A stretch of DNA of 64,000 nt from Methanococcoides seepicolus (GTDB taxonomy: Archaea > Halobacteriota > Methanosarcinia > Methanosarcinales > Methanosarcinaceae): the NCBI RefSeq assembly GCF_023684405.1, contig NZ_JAGSOI010000005.1:1-64000 (forward strand), read 5' to 3'. The notes under the pieces were generated by a model, which saw only the letters and a list, made by a program, of their open reading frames with translations, was not told where the DNA came from and did no database searches. A program made the translations under genes and the position numbers. Shown here one piece after another: positions 1-7,247 of the stretch (positions are counted from its first letter, which is position 1; every line of letters starts with the position of its first letter).

Positions 1-722
1 AGGTCCTTGATATGTTGTTCAAAATCTTCCAGTTGTTCAAAACATGTTTTTTCTGCTCTGATCAAAGTAGCAGGACTTATCTCACACCCACAAACATCGG
101 ATAACAATTCACAACTGCGTTCATAGGGAATCAACTGATAGTCATGTAGATAGACTGACAAAGATGTCAGACGTGAACCATATTGTACAGATTGTTTGAT
201 CCCTTCTGGAAAAATAGCTTTATTCTTACAACCACAATGAGGACATGTCTTAATTTCAGCACGATGTTCGGTCACTCTAAGTTTAATGGGTGGTATGTCA
301 AACACCTGTCTTTTTTCATGATCATTGGTCTTTAGAGTTTCAAGTAAACTCTCGCAATTACTACATTTGTGCACTTCATGAAGTACAATTTCATCAGGAT
401 CATCTACCATTCTGAGCGTGGTTCCAGGATGGCCTTTCTGACCACCTTGTTTCTTTCCACTCTTTTTTCGTCTGCTTTTTGGGTTTGGCTTCTCATGAAC
501 AAAAACATCAGTCGAAGGTGGTTTACTACTATTACGACTGTTTTTCTTGAGTTGGTCTTCCAATTTTTTAACTCGTTCTTCGAGTTCTGTTATTCTAGCA
601 GCCTGTAACTCGATGATCTTTTGTTGTTCAGCAATTATGTCGTATAACGTGGTGACAAGAGTAACAACTGCTTCTGGACCTTGTTCATAAACTGCTAGGA
701 TTTCTTTGCGTTTCGTAATCAA
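1..722 (-). CDS. IS66-family transposase, N-terminal part, runs off window
   Basis: The minus strand is open from a TTG at 720-722 to the window edge, about 240 codons. The product has an N-terminal leucine-zipper-like helix (IIELQAARITELEERVKKLE), the KNSRNSSKPPS-type motif and basic SGKKQGGQKGHPG stretch typical of IS66 TnpC-type transposases, then a zinc-ribbon region with two CxxC pairs (CSNC, CPHCGC) and the start of the central domain. A stop lies just upstream of TTG and a GAGGTG Shine-Dalgarno sequence overlaps the start region. The catalytic DDE part would lie beyond coordinate 1, so I cannot say if the element is active. Confidence 0.8.
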   Translation of the reverse strand, partial: MITKRKEILAVYEQGPEAVVTLVTTLYDIIAEQQKIIELQAARITELEERVKKLEDQLKKNSRNSSKPPSTDVFVHEKPNPKSRRKKSGKKQGGQKGHPGTTLRMVDDPDEIVLHEVHKCSNCESLLETLKTNDHEKRQVFDIPPIKLRVTEHRAEIKTCPHCGCKNKAIFPEGIKQSVQYGSRLTSLSVYLHDYQLIPYERSCELLSDVCGCEISPATLIRAEKTCFEQLEDFEQHIKD

Positions 723-1085
723 TCACCTCGTGCCTGGTAAAAACCAGGTTGAATTTCAGGGAGTGACTAAAATAGAGGCATAGTATATTGTTTTTTGGTA
801 AAATCAATATCAAGCACTGATGGAATTGTGTTGAGTATTCTAAGTTTATATCAAAAACGTGAGGATGGCTGAATAGTTACGATTAATATAATATTCCTCT
901 TACTTTTTTGAGATTCGCAATCTCATAAGATATATTGTGCATTGATGGTTTTGTTCAGCCCATGATAGTGGCATATTTGCCGTTTAGGTCGATGTAAAAA
1001 AGAAATGGATGATTACATCCGATTGTAAAAAAGATTGAAACGTTGGGCTATTTGCCACGTCAGATTATCTTTCCGACATTATCAT
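723..1085. other. AT-rich gap between transposase and integrase remnant
   Basis: No gene is visible. Two small hairpins occur: CCTGGT-aaaa-ACCAGG (733-748), just upstream of the transposase, and GAGATT-cgc-AATCTC (910-924). The first may belong to the insertion-sequence end, but I could not define terminal inverted repeats because the other end is outside the window. Confidence 0.4.
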
Positions 1086-1349
1086 CTATCGCATCAAGTG
1101 ATGATTGCACATCTTGGAATCCGATGTTGAGATCTTTATGGTAGTTCCAATGTTCTTGTGCCGAAGAAATTTACTTAATGTTGTGATTGGCATTCCATGG
1201 TTCAAGAGATAGTTGGCTCTGGTTCTACGGAATCCATGAGTTGCAATGGACTTGTCAAGTCCAACATCCTTACATATCTTGTTGAATACTCGAAATACTT
1301 GTGTACGGCTGACCTGTGGACTTTTCACCGGAGAACCTTGACCAGACAA
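1060..1349 (-). pseudogene. Tyrosine recombinase (phage-type integrase) C-terminal remnant, frameshifted
   Basis: The open part (1086-1349) reads as the catalytic C-terminus of a tyrosine recombinase: HGFRRTRANYLLNHG matches the HxxR box and LRHKNIGTT the second conserved H/W helix. After GTT the frame runs into junk and a TAG stop at 1086. In the neighbouring frame the text continues YHKDLNIGFQDVQSSLDAID to a TGA at 1060, so a single indel near 1140 has separated the likely catalytic Tyr from the rest. The N-terminal two thirds are missing. The gene is dead, and the unusual TAG end is an artefact of the frameshift. Confidence 0.65.
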
Positions 1350-1552
1350 TTGTCCCGGAGCTTTTCATGCTGGCTATTGGGATCTACCTTATACTGATCA
1401 CAGCCATCCTCACAAGATTTTCAAGCACCATTGAGAACGGCGGGGACAGAACACAATTCATGTATGACCTGGGACAGGTATTACCAATTTCTATAATCGT
1501 TTTCACTGTAACTGCCATTACGGCAAGGACCTTCTTCAGAGGACTTATATGA
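1316..1552 (+). pseudogene. TadC/FlaJ/GspF-type secretion membrane protein, C-terminal remnant
   Basis: About 70 codons that read as the last part of an archaeal type II/IV secretion F-type membrane protein: a VPELFMLAIGIYLILITAIL helix, the conserved tail around TRFSSTIENGGD, and a second hydrophobic helix ending in FFRGLI. No start or upstream coding region exists. The 5' side merges into the oppositely oriented integrase remnant at about 1330, so the gene was probably cut by insertion or deletion of that element. Family assignment is from recalled sequence character and is moderately secure. Confidence 0.5.
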
Positions 1553-1589
1553 GCCTTTAAGAAAAATAATGAGAATATTACACTACAGC

Positions 1590-1775
1590 TCATTCGATAT
1601 AGACAATGGCCTTTATGGGACATACCTCTGCGCAATCCATGCAGAGAATACAAAGATCATAATCAATGGTCACCCTGCCGTTGTGATGCTGTAAAGCACC
1701 ATGAGAGCATACCAGAGCACATTTGCCGCAATTATTGCATCCTATGATGGCCAGAAGGCCTTCAGGTCTCACCAT
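1590..1775 (-). CDS. 2x[4Fe-4S] ferredoxin
   Basis: A 61-residue protein with two classical cluster motifs, CNNCGKCALVC near residue 13 and CILCMDCAEVCP near residue 43, separated as in small bacterial/archaeal dicluster ferredoxins. ATG at 1775 is preferred over an in-frame GTG at 1781. It would act as a cytoplasmic low-potential electron carrier. It is divergent from the radical SAM gene starting at 1857; the 80-bp spacing means they may share a control region, and a ferredoxin would be a natural electron donor for a radical SAM enzyme, but that partnership is only inference. Confidence 0.85.
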   Translation of the reverse strand: MVRPEGLLAIIGCNNCGKCALVCSHGALQHHNGRVTIDYDLCILCMDCAEVCPIKAIVYIE

Positions 1776-1824
1776 TGTCACAGGTTATGGTACAAAACAG
1801 ATAAGAACTTTGCTTTAAAACATC

Positions 1825-1856
1825 CTTATATATCAGAGGGCGTATGAAAGGATACT
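1825..1856 (+). promoter_or_regulatory. TATA box of radical SAM gene, near-leaderless start
   Basis: CTTATATAT at 1825-1833 lies about 28 bases before the ATG at 1857, so transcription would begin almost at the start codon. Confidence 0.5.
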
Positions 1857-2903
1857 ATGAAAGAAATGATCCAGACGGATAAAGGGTCTTTCTACAATTT
1901 TCTAACTGAAGGTTGCAGACTCTGTCAACAAGGTGCCAAAATGGTACTCTTCATCACAGGTACATGTGATAGAGGATGTTTCTACTGCCCCCTTTCCGAA
2001 GATCGGAAAAGAGATACTGTTTATGTGAACGAGAAGGCAGTTGAAACTGATGATGATGTTTTGAGTGAAGCATATACGATGGATGCGCTAGGCACAGGCA
2101 TCACCGGAGGAGAACCTTTACTTAAAAAAGAGAAGGTTATCCATTATATCGAACTTCTCAAAGCGGAGTTTGGGAAGGAACATCATATTCACCTCTACAC
2201 ATCCATAGCACCTTCAAAAGAGACACTTGAAGCTCTTGCTTCTGCCGGTCTGGATGAGATAAGATTCCACCCACCGCAAAATATGTGGCACGTTCTGAAA
2301 GGGTCCGCTTACGAGAAAGCGGTTAAGGATGCAAAGGACCTGGATATCGAAGTAGGGTTCGAACTGCCTTCGATAAAGGGAGTTCACGAGCTGAAGGACA
2401 TTATTAACGAGCTAGGATGTTTCCTGAACCTTAACGAACTGGAATTTTCAGATAACAATGCCATGGAACTCACAGAAAGGGGATTCATGCTTAAGAACGA
2501 TATAAGCAACGCAGTGGAGGGTTCTGAAACATTTGCCCGGGAAATTGCGCAGTATCTTCCAAAGATGCATTTCTGTTCATCAAGATATAAAGATGCAGGC
2601 CAACTTAGGGAACGACTCATTAGAACTGCTAAGCAGACCGCCCGCCCATTTGATGAGATCACAGAGGATGGGACATTGCTATACGGATCCATAAAAGCAA
2701 GCGATATTGAGGAAGTTGTGAGCTTCTTAAATGAAATAGGTGTCCCTGAAAATATGTTCGAAATAGGGGAAAGAGCAATAGAATTGCCGGGGTGGTTTAC
2801 CGAAGAAAATGCCCAGGAACTTAAAGAATGTGGATTCATACCATCAGTTATCGAAAGATATCCTTTCAAAGATGGTCTGGTAGTCGAAGTTATACCGCTT
2901 TGA
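1857..2903 (+). CDS. Radical SAM domain protein
   Basis: 348 residues. The radical SAM cluster motif is C37xxxC41xxC44 (CDRGCFYC), followed by the SAM-binding TGGEP box at about residues 83-87. An extra pair, C20xxC23, precedes it and could bind metal or help hold the cluster. No SPASM-type Cys-rich C-terminus is seen, so substrate auxiliary clusters are unlikely. The protein resembles uncharacterised radical SAM proteins conserved in methanogens. The reaction and substrate are unknown. The neighbouring ferredoxin and the small protein downstream give no firm hint. Confidence 0.8.
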   Translation: MKEMIQTDKGSFYNFLTEGCRLCQQGAKMVLFITGTCDRGCFYCPLSEDRKRDTVYVNEKAVETDDDVLSEAYTMDALGTGITGGEPLLKKEKVIHYIELLKAEFGKEHHIHLYTSIAPSKETLEALASAGLDEIRFHPPQNMWHVLKGSAYEKAVKDAKDLDIEVGFELPSIKGVHELKDIINELGCFLNLNELEFSDNNAMELTERGFMLKNDISNAVEGSETFAREIAQYLPKMHFCSSRYKDAGQLRERLIRTAKQTARPFDEITEDGTLLYGSIKASDIEEVVSFLNEIGVPENMFEIGERAIELPGWFTEENAQELKECGFIPSVIERYPFKDGLVVEVIPL

Positions 2904-3015
2904 TACTAACATTTATAAGGATTAATGCTGTAGAGAAAACGCATTCTGCATCAGAAATCAAATGTATTACCATAAATTTATAACTTAAAATCACATAGAG
3001 ACAATTGAGGTGTTT

Positions 3016-3321
3016 GTGCTGGAGACTATAGAAGACCGGGTTAAGGCGAGACTTATAAAATATTTGGGCCGAGACGATACCGGAATACGGGAAGTTGTAC
3101 TGAAACTGTTCCTTGACGGAGGCACTTTCACTACAAGTGATGTCTACAAACATCTCCATGAAAAGGAGTTCGATGTAAGCTACAGAGGAGTTTCAGCCAT
3201 GGTAGGGCTTATGAACACAAGGCTTGGAATACTCAGTATCGATGTTACAGGCGACCATAATCTATACCTGTTGAAAGAGGATTATAAACCAGTAGTTAAG
3301 TCCGTACTTGATAATTACTGA
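3016..3321 (+). CDS. Small methanogen protein, DUF2551-like
   Basis: About 101 residues, with a likely winged-helix character: TFTTSDVYKHLHEKEFDVSY looks like a helix-turn-helix and GVSAMVGLMNTRLGILSID like recognition helix plus wing. It resembles the DUF2551 family of methanogens. GAGGTG at 3007-3012 is a Shine-Dalgarno site for the GTG at 3016; the GTG at 3010 lies within it and is less likely. It may be a DNA-binding regulator, but no target is visible. Confidence 0.65.
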   Translation: MLETIEDRVKARLIKYLGRDDTGIREVVLKLFLDGGTFTTSDVYKHLHEKEFDVSYRGVSAMVGLMNTRLGILSIDVTGDHNLYLLKEDYKPVVKSVLDNY

Positions 3322-3401
3322 TCTTCATTATAGTTCAAATTACTAATTGGCACTGAGAATCGGTGCCTGATGCTCTTAAAATATCGAAGATCTGATCTTT
3401 T

Positions 3402-4259
3402 ATGTCACCCATATTGAATCTGTTCTACAATATCTATGAGAGATCCCTTCTTGCAGGCATGAAAGGGAAAAAGGTTCCAGACCATATTGCGATAATTATG
3501 GATGGGAACCGCAGATTTGCCGGCAAATTCGGGAAGAGGATTGATTACGGCCATTCCCGCGGTGCAGATATTACGGAGAAGGTCATCGAATGGTCTTATG
3601 AGATGGGAGTTAAAGAGCTTACCATATATGCTTTTTCTACAGAGAACTTTAACCGCTCCGACGATGAGACAGTACGCCTTTTTGAACTAATTACCAACAA
3701 ATTTGACCATATGCGCAAGAACGAGCGCACCCATGAGCGGGAGATAAGAGTGCGTGCTGTCGGCGACATTGGCCTTTTGCCTAAAGAGCTTCAGGAAGCT
3801 ACCCGAAGGATAGAGAAAGCTACCAAAGGTTACAGGAAGTTCAAACTGAACGTTGCTATTGCTTATGGCGGCAGACAGGATATAGTGCAAGCTGTCAGAA
3901 AGATGGCGGATAAAGTGCTGATCAATGAACTGATGCCTGAAGATATCAATGAGAACACTGTTGCAGACCACCTATACCCCATGGAAGGTCCTTCGGTCTC
4001 AAATGTAGACCTTATCATTCGCACAGGTGGAAATGAAAGGATCTCGAACTTCCTGCCATGGCAGGCCAATGGGAACGAATGTGCTGCATATTTCTGCGCA
4101 CCTTTCTGGCCGGAGTTTCGGAAGATAGATCTTTTGAGATCGATACGTATATACCAGACACGTCTTGCCGAACAAAAAAGATACGAAAGACATCGAGAAG
4201 AACTTTTCTTAAGCAAAATGCAAAATCGATGCAAAGAAGAAGAACGTATCCGAAATTGA
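3402..4259 (+). CDS. uppS: Undecaprenyl/polyprenyl diphosphate synthase (cis-prenyltransferase)
   Basis: 285 residues. The catalytic MDGNRR motif (Asp34) opens the domain, followed by GHSRGA, the substrate-binding FSTENFNR stretch, and the C-terminal RTGGNERISNFLPWQ motif, all hallmarks of cis-prenyltransferases. It chains isopentenyl units onto an allylic diphosphate to make the lipid carrier used for glycosylation of surface proteins. Archaeal members are of this length. The downstream gene on this strand starts 400 bp away after a structured gap, so uppS is probably the last gene of its transcript. Confidence 0.93.
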   Translation: MSPILNLFYNIYERSLLAGMKGKKVPDHIAIIMDGNRRFAGKFGKRIDYGHSRGADITEKVIEWSYEMGVKELTIYAFSTENFNRSDDETVRLFELITNKFDHMRKNERTHEREIRVRAVGDIGLLPKELQEATRRIEKATKGYRKFKLNVAIAYGGRQDIVQAVRKMADKVLINELMPEDINENTVADHLYPMEGPSVSNVDLIIRTGGNERISNFLPWQANGNECAAYFCAPFWPEFRKIDLLRSIRIYQTRLAEQKRYERHREELFLSKMQNRCKEEERIRN

Positions 4260-4294
4260 GCTTTTACAAACATCCATCATAAAGAGAAGAATGG

Positions 4295-4342
4295 GGCCGT
4301 AGTGAAAGCAAACGGTTTGACGGGATGGAGGAAGCTACGGCC
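4295..4342. repeat. 8-bp perfect inverted repeat (stem-loop)
   Basis: GGCCGTAG (4295-4302) pairs with CTACGGCC (4335-4342) around a 32-nt interior that holds a smaller AAAC/GTTT hairpin. It lies 16 bp beyond the stop of the minus-strand small ORF and 36 bp beyond uppS, so it could end or stabilise either transcript. No strong T-run follows on either strand. Confidence 0.55.
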
Positions 4343-4357
4343 GAATGTTGCAGAAAC

Positions 4358-4438
4358 TCACCTACGAGCTCTTAGTAATTCTTCAAATTGTTCATAGTAT
4401 CTTGCCCTGTTAACTAATTCTGTAAAGAAATCATCCAT
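4358..4438 (-). CDS. Small ORF encoding a 26-residue acidic/basic peptide
   Basis: ATG at 4436-4438 opens 26 codons ending in TGA. The peptide begins MDDFFTELVNRARYYEQ and ends in a Leu/Arg-rich ELLRARR tail; it would form one amphipathic helix. Support for expression is unusually complete: a minus-strand TATA-like CTTTAATATATG (4472-4483), then a GAGGTGA Shine-Dalgarno site (complement of 4445-4451) six bases before ATG, then a strong hairpin downstream. It is divergent from the MtmB-like operon. Small conserved proteins of this size are known in Methanosarcina (for example sP26, which acts on glutamine synthetase); whether this is an orthologue has to be compared. Confidence 0.6.
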   Translation of the reverse strand: MDDFFTELVNRARYYEQFEELLRARR

Positions 4439-4440
4439 TT

Positions 4441-4656
4441 AAATTCACCTCGAACAATACTACTACTTCTGCATATATTAAAGACTGCCAAGTGGGGTGA
4501 AAGTATTCGGTTCTTTTCAATGACATCTCCATGTCAACATAGGTTCTTTTTGATACACATGGAAAACTATAAATAAAGTTCCATGTCAATATAGGTATAA
4601 GTAACATTTACATGGAAATTTGACAGCCCTCATAAAACAAAAAAGGAGCAATTGAA
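4441..4656. promoter_or_regulatory. Divergent promoter region with paired repeats around the TATA box
   Basis: This 216-bp region separates the small ORF from the MtmB-like operon. Two 16-bp near-identical repeats, CCATGTCAACATAGGT (4529-4544) and CCATGTCAATATAGGT (4581-4596), are 52 bp apart, about five helical turns. Each is followed 22-23 bases on by ACATGG (4557-4562, 4610-4615), giving two CCATGT...ACATGG inverted units. The operon TATA box, CTATAAAT (4569-4576), lies between them. AGGAG at 4643-4647 is the Shine-Dalgarno site for the ATG at 4657. Confidence 0.7.
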
Positions 4657-6027
4657 ATGATCGATATCTACAAACATCTGAAATCTGCAACGACTGGTGA
4701 TGAAAAAGCTGAAGAAAAGCATGACATGGAAGTTTTCATGAGATCACAGGAGCTGGCAGAAAAATATGGTATCATTCGTGAAAGCGGTAGTTTTGTCCCA
4801 ACAGACATGAGTCTGGCAGATTCAGTTTTTGAAGCTGCTGTTGAACTCCTGACATCAGTTGGAATATACTGTATTGATACAAAGAAAAGCATCAAGATCG
4901 ATGAAGAGGAGATCAGGAGATCAGTCAATAGTTCTAAAGTACTGGAAATAGGAAGATTTAAGGAAAAGGTCATTGTGCCTTTTAGATACACAATGGACTC
5001 TGAACCCCCTGTTATTATTGGCGGGCCAATGGGTGGTACGGTATCAGAAGAAAATTTCCTTGAAGTCCACTTAAGTTCTGCAATGGAACCTATTGTACAA
5101 GGTGTTTATGCAGGAGCTTTGGAAAAAATGGGAGGAAAAGGAAGACGAGGGAAGACTCCTTTTGAGATGCTTGCAGCTTTGAAGGAAGCAAGACAAGAAA
5201 GACTTGCAACAAAACTTGCCGGTCGTGAAGGACTGGCATTAATGGGTCCCGGCACACCCACCATTTCACCGGCATATATGCTAGTATCATCCGAAGAACT
5301 TTATTCCACTGCGGATGTACAGGAAGTTTACCAGCTTGACGAGCTAAAGACCGATTATGAGACTTTTTACAAATCTATATTCCATCTTGAACACGGCAAT
5401 CATTTCCTTAGTGGCCAATGTCCTGTATTCGGTGGCACAGGTATCGGCACACCTGAAGGTTTAGCCATAGTCGATGTTGCAGAGACCATCCAGTCAAAGA
5501 TAGTGACAGGAGCAAGTATTCATCTATCGGGTGCTGTCCATGTAAATACTCATTCCTCCTCCACAGAAGAGATCATGTGGGCATCCAACCTTTCATCCAT
5601 GGCAATTTCAAGGAACATGCACCACTACACAGGAAGATATTACTGGAACCTTGCTGGATGCTGCACCGATATGATGTTCTATGAAACTGCCGCACAAGCT
5701 ATTGGCGATACCGTATCAGGAAGAGATATGTTGGTCGGACCTGTGGGCGCAAGAGGAGCAGGTGCAGACCACTCAACAGGACTTGAATCAAGATTTATGG
5801 GAGAGATCGCCCATCTGGCAACAGGACTTACACTCGAAGAAGCAAACGAAGCTGTAAGCAAAATATACGCAAAATACGAAAACTTTTTACAATATCCGCC
5901 TGAAGGAAAGCCATTCAATGAATGCTATAAAGTTAGATCAGAATATGAAATGAAACCAACAGAGGAATACCTGAAGCTTTACAGAGATATTTTCACGGAG
6001 ATAGAAAGCTACTGTAACATTGAATGA
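4657..6027 (+). CDS. MtmB-family methyltransferase homologue lacking pyrrolysine
   Basis: 456 residues, against 458 for monomethylamine:corrinoid methyltransferase MtmB, and collinear with it: FVPTD near the N-terminus, GGPMGG and SEENF, the PVFGG, VDVAETI and HLSGAVH stretches, AGCCTDM, and the PAEGK/ECY-like C-terminus. In MtmB, UAG codes pyrrolysine at residue 202 in a GVxGPETS context; here the aligned residue is Met196 (ATG, 5242-5244) in ALMGPGT. By my remembered alignment Glu229 is kept (Glu223), whereas pocket residues Glu259 and Gln333 become Gly253 and Tyr328. The TIM-barrel fold is therefore kept and the methylamine chemistry probably not. No corrinoid-protein gene is adjacent. Substrate unknown; function as a methyltransferase is inference. 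Confidence 0.85.
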   Translation: MIDIYKHLKSATTGDEKAEEKHDMEVFMRSQELAEKYGIIRESGSFVPTDMSLADSVFEAAVELLTSVGIYCIDTKKSIKIDEEEIRRSVNSSKVLEIGRFKEKVIVPFRYTMDSEPPVIIGGPMGGTVSEENFLEVHLSSAMEPIVQGVYAGALEKMGGKGRRGKTPFEMLAALKEARQERLATKLAGREGLALMGPGTPTISPAYMLVSSEELYSTADVQEVYQLDELKTDYETFYKSIFHLEHGNHFLSGQCPVFGGTGIGTPEGLAIVDVAETIQSKIVTGASIHLSGAVHVNTHSSSTEEIMWASNLSSMAISRNMHHYTGRYYWNLAGCCTDMMFYETAAQAIGDTVSGRDMLVGPVGARGAGADHSTGLESRFMGEIAHLATGLTLEEANEAVSKIYAKYENFLQYPPEGKPFNECYKVRSEYEMKPTEEYLKLYRDIFTEIESYCNIE

Positions 6028-6042
6028 GACTGTGTAAAGAAC

Positions 6043-7224
6043 ATGAATAATATATTCGGGACGGGTGCAAGCAAAATATTCAGGGACAGGTCTGTATTAT
6101 CATCCAGATACATACCCGAAGAACTTGTCGGAAGGGACAAGGAGATAAAGGAACTTGCTGAGGTAATAAGACCTGTACTGCATCATGGCGAACCTGCAAA
6201 TGCAATTATTTCAGGAAATAAGGGTACTGGAAAGACAACTGTCGTGAGATATGTCCTGAAACAGCTAATAGAGAACATTGAAAAGGATAATCTCAATGTT
6301 GTTCCTGTATTCATCAATTGTCAGAAGATCAATACTACCAGTAGGATCATACAGGAAATACTCAACAAAGTATCTCCTGAGACGGAGGTCCCAAAAACAG
6401 GACTTTCCATGGGCAAATATTACAGAGCACTCTGGAAAGCTCTGAACGAGACACATTATACAATAATAGTTGTATTCGATGAGATAGAATTACTCAAAAA
6501 TCACACGATACTGTATGACCTTAGCCATGCAGGAGAAAATATGAGTATAGAGGATGATATTTTCATAGGAATCATAGGTATTGCAGATGATCTTACATTC
6601 CACGGACAACTTGAACAAAGTATTGTTTCAGCACTTCAACAGAAAAACCTTGTGTTTAGACCATATGATAGTGATCAGATCACACAAATCCTTGAAAAAA
6701 GGAATACTTCTGCATTTGCAGAAGGAGTTTTAAACAGTGAGAACATTAAATTATGTGTAGAACTGGCAGGTGAAGAAGGCAATGCTTCAAAGGCGGTCAC
6801 ATTACTGGAAAGAGCTGGGAATATTGCAGACACATTAAGATCAGAAGAGATCACCGAAAAACATTTTCGTGTTGCAAACGAAGAAATGGGTGATTCAGAA
6901 CTGATCAGTTCGATGGAAAAACTGCCATTCCATTCGAAGCTGGTTCTTTTAAGCATTGTCAAACTGACAAATGAATTGAACGACAAGGTCACTACAGGAC
7001 AAATTGAAGCCCTTTACAGGAAGTTTTGCGACGAGACAAACATGGACCCGCTTGGACGCACCAGTGTTTCCAGGATCGTTTCAGAATTCGACATGGAAGG
7101 TGTCATTTCCGCGCCTGTGCGAAGTAGAGGGAGATATGGGAAAACCCGTCTTGTAGCATTGAAGAAAAATTCACAAAAAATAGAGGCAGCACTTCATTCG
7201 GACTACAGATTAAAACAGCTGTGA
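6043..7224 (+). CDS. Orc1/Cdc6-family AAA+ ATPase paralogue
   Basis: 393 residues with the full Orc1/Cdc6 layout: N-terminal RDRSVLSSRYIPEELVGRDKEI entry (shown in parts: VGRDKEI at about 29-35), Walker A GNKGTGKTT (58-66), Walker B VVFDEIELL (142-150), sensor-1-like GIADDL, and a C-terminal winged helix from about residue 305 with TSVSRIVSEFDMEG as its recognition region. It lies 15 bp after the MtmB-like gene and 23 bp before the HyuA gene, so it is embedded in an operon with metabolic genes. Replication initiators usually stand alone near an origin; here a role as operon-specific DNA-binding ATPase or regulator is more likely. It might bind the 4529-4615 repeats, which is inference. Confidence 0.85.
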   Translation: MNNIFGTGASKIFRDRSVLSSRYIPEELVGRDKEIKELAEVIRPVLHHGEPANAIISGNKGTGKTTVVRYVLKQLIENIEKDNLNVVPVFINCQKINTTSRIIQEILNKVSPETEVPKTGLSMGKYYRALWKALNETHYTIIVVFDEIELLKNHTILYDLSHAGENMSIEDDIFIGIIGIADDLTFHGQLEQSIVSALQQKNLVFRPYDSDQITQILEKRNTSAFAEGVLNSENIKLCVELAGEEGNASKAVTLLERAGNIADTLRSEEITEKHFRVANEEMGDSELISSMEKLPFHSKLVLLSIVKLTNELNDKVTTGQIEALYRKFCDETNMDPLGRTSVSRIVSEFDMEGVISAPVRSRGRYGKTRLVALKKNSQKIEAALHSDYRLKQL

Positions 7225-7247
7225 ATTAATTAAAAATGGAGACTAAC

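Noticed and set aside
1086-1088. TAG at the end of the integrase frame as a possible pyrrolysine codon
   Set aside because: The true continuation is in another frame, so the TAG is reached only through a frameshift.
4441-4656. Replication origin beside the Orc1/Cdc6 gene
   Set aside because: Only two repeat units, no long AT-rich unwinding tract, and the repeats flank a TATA box of a metabolic operon; a control region is the simpler reading.
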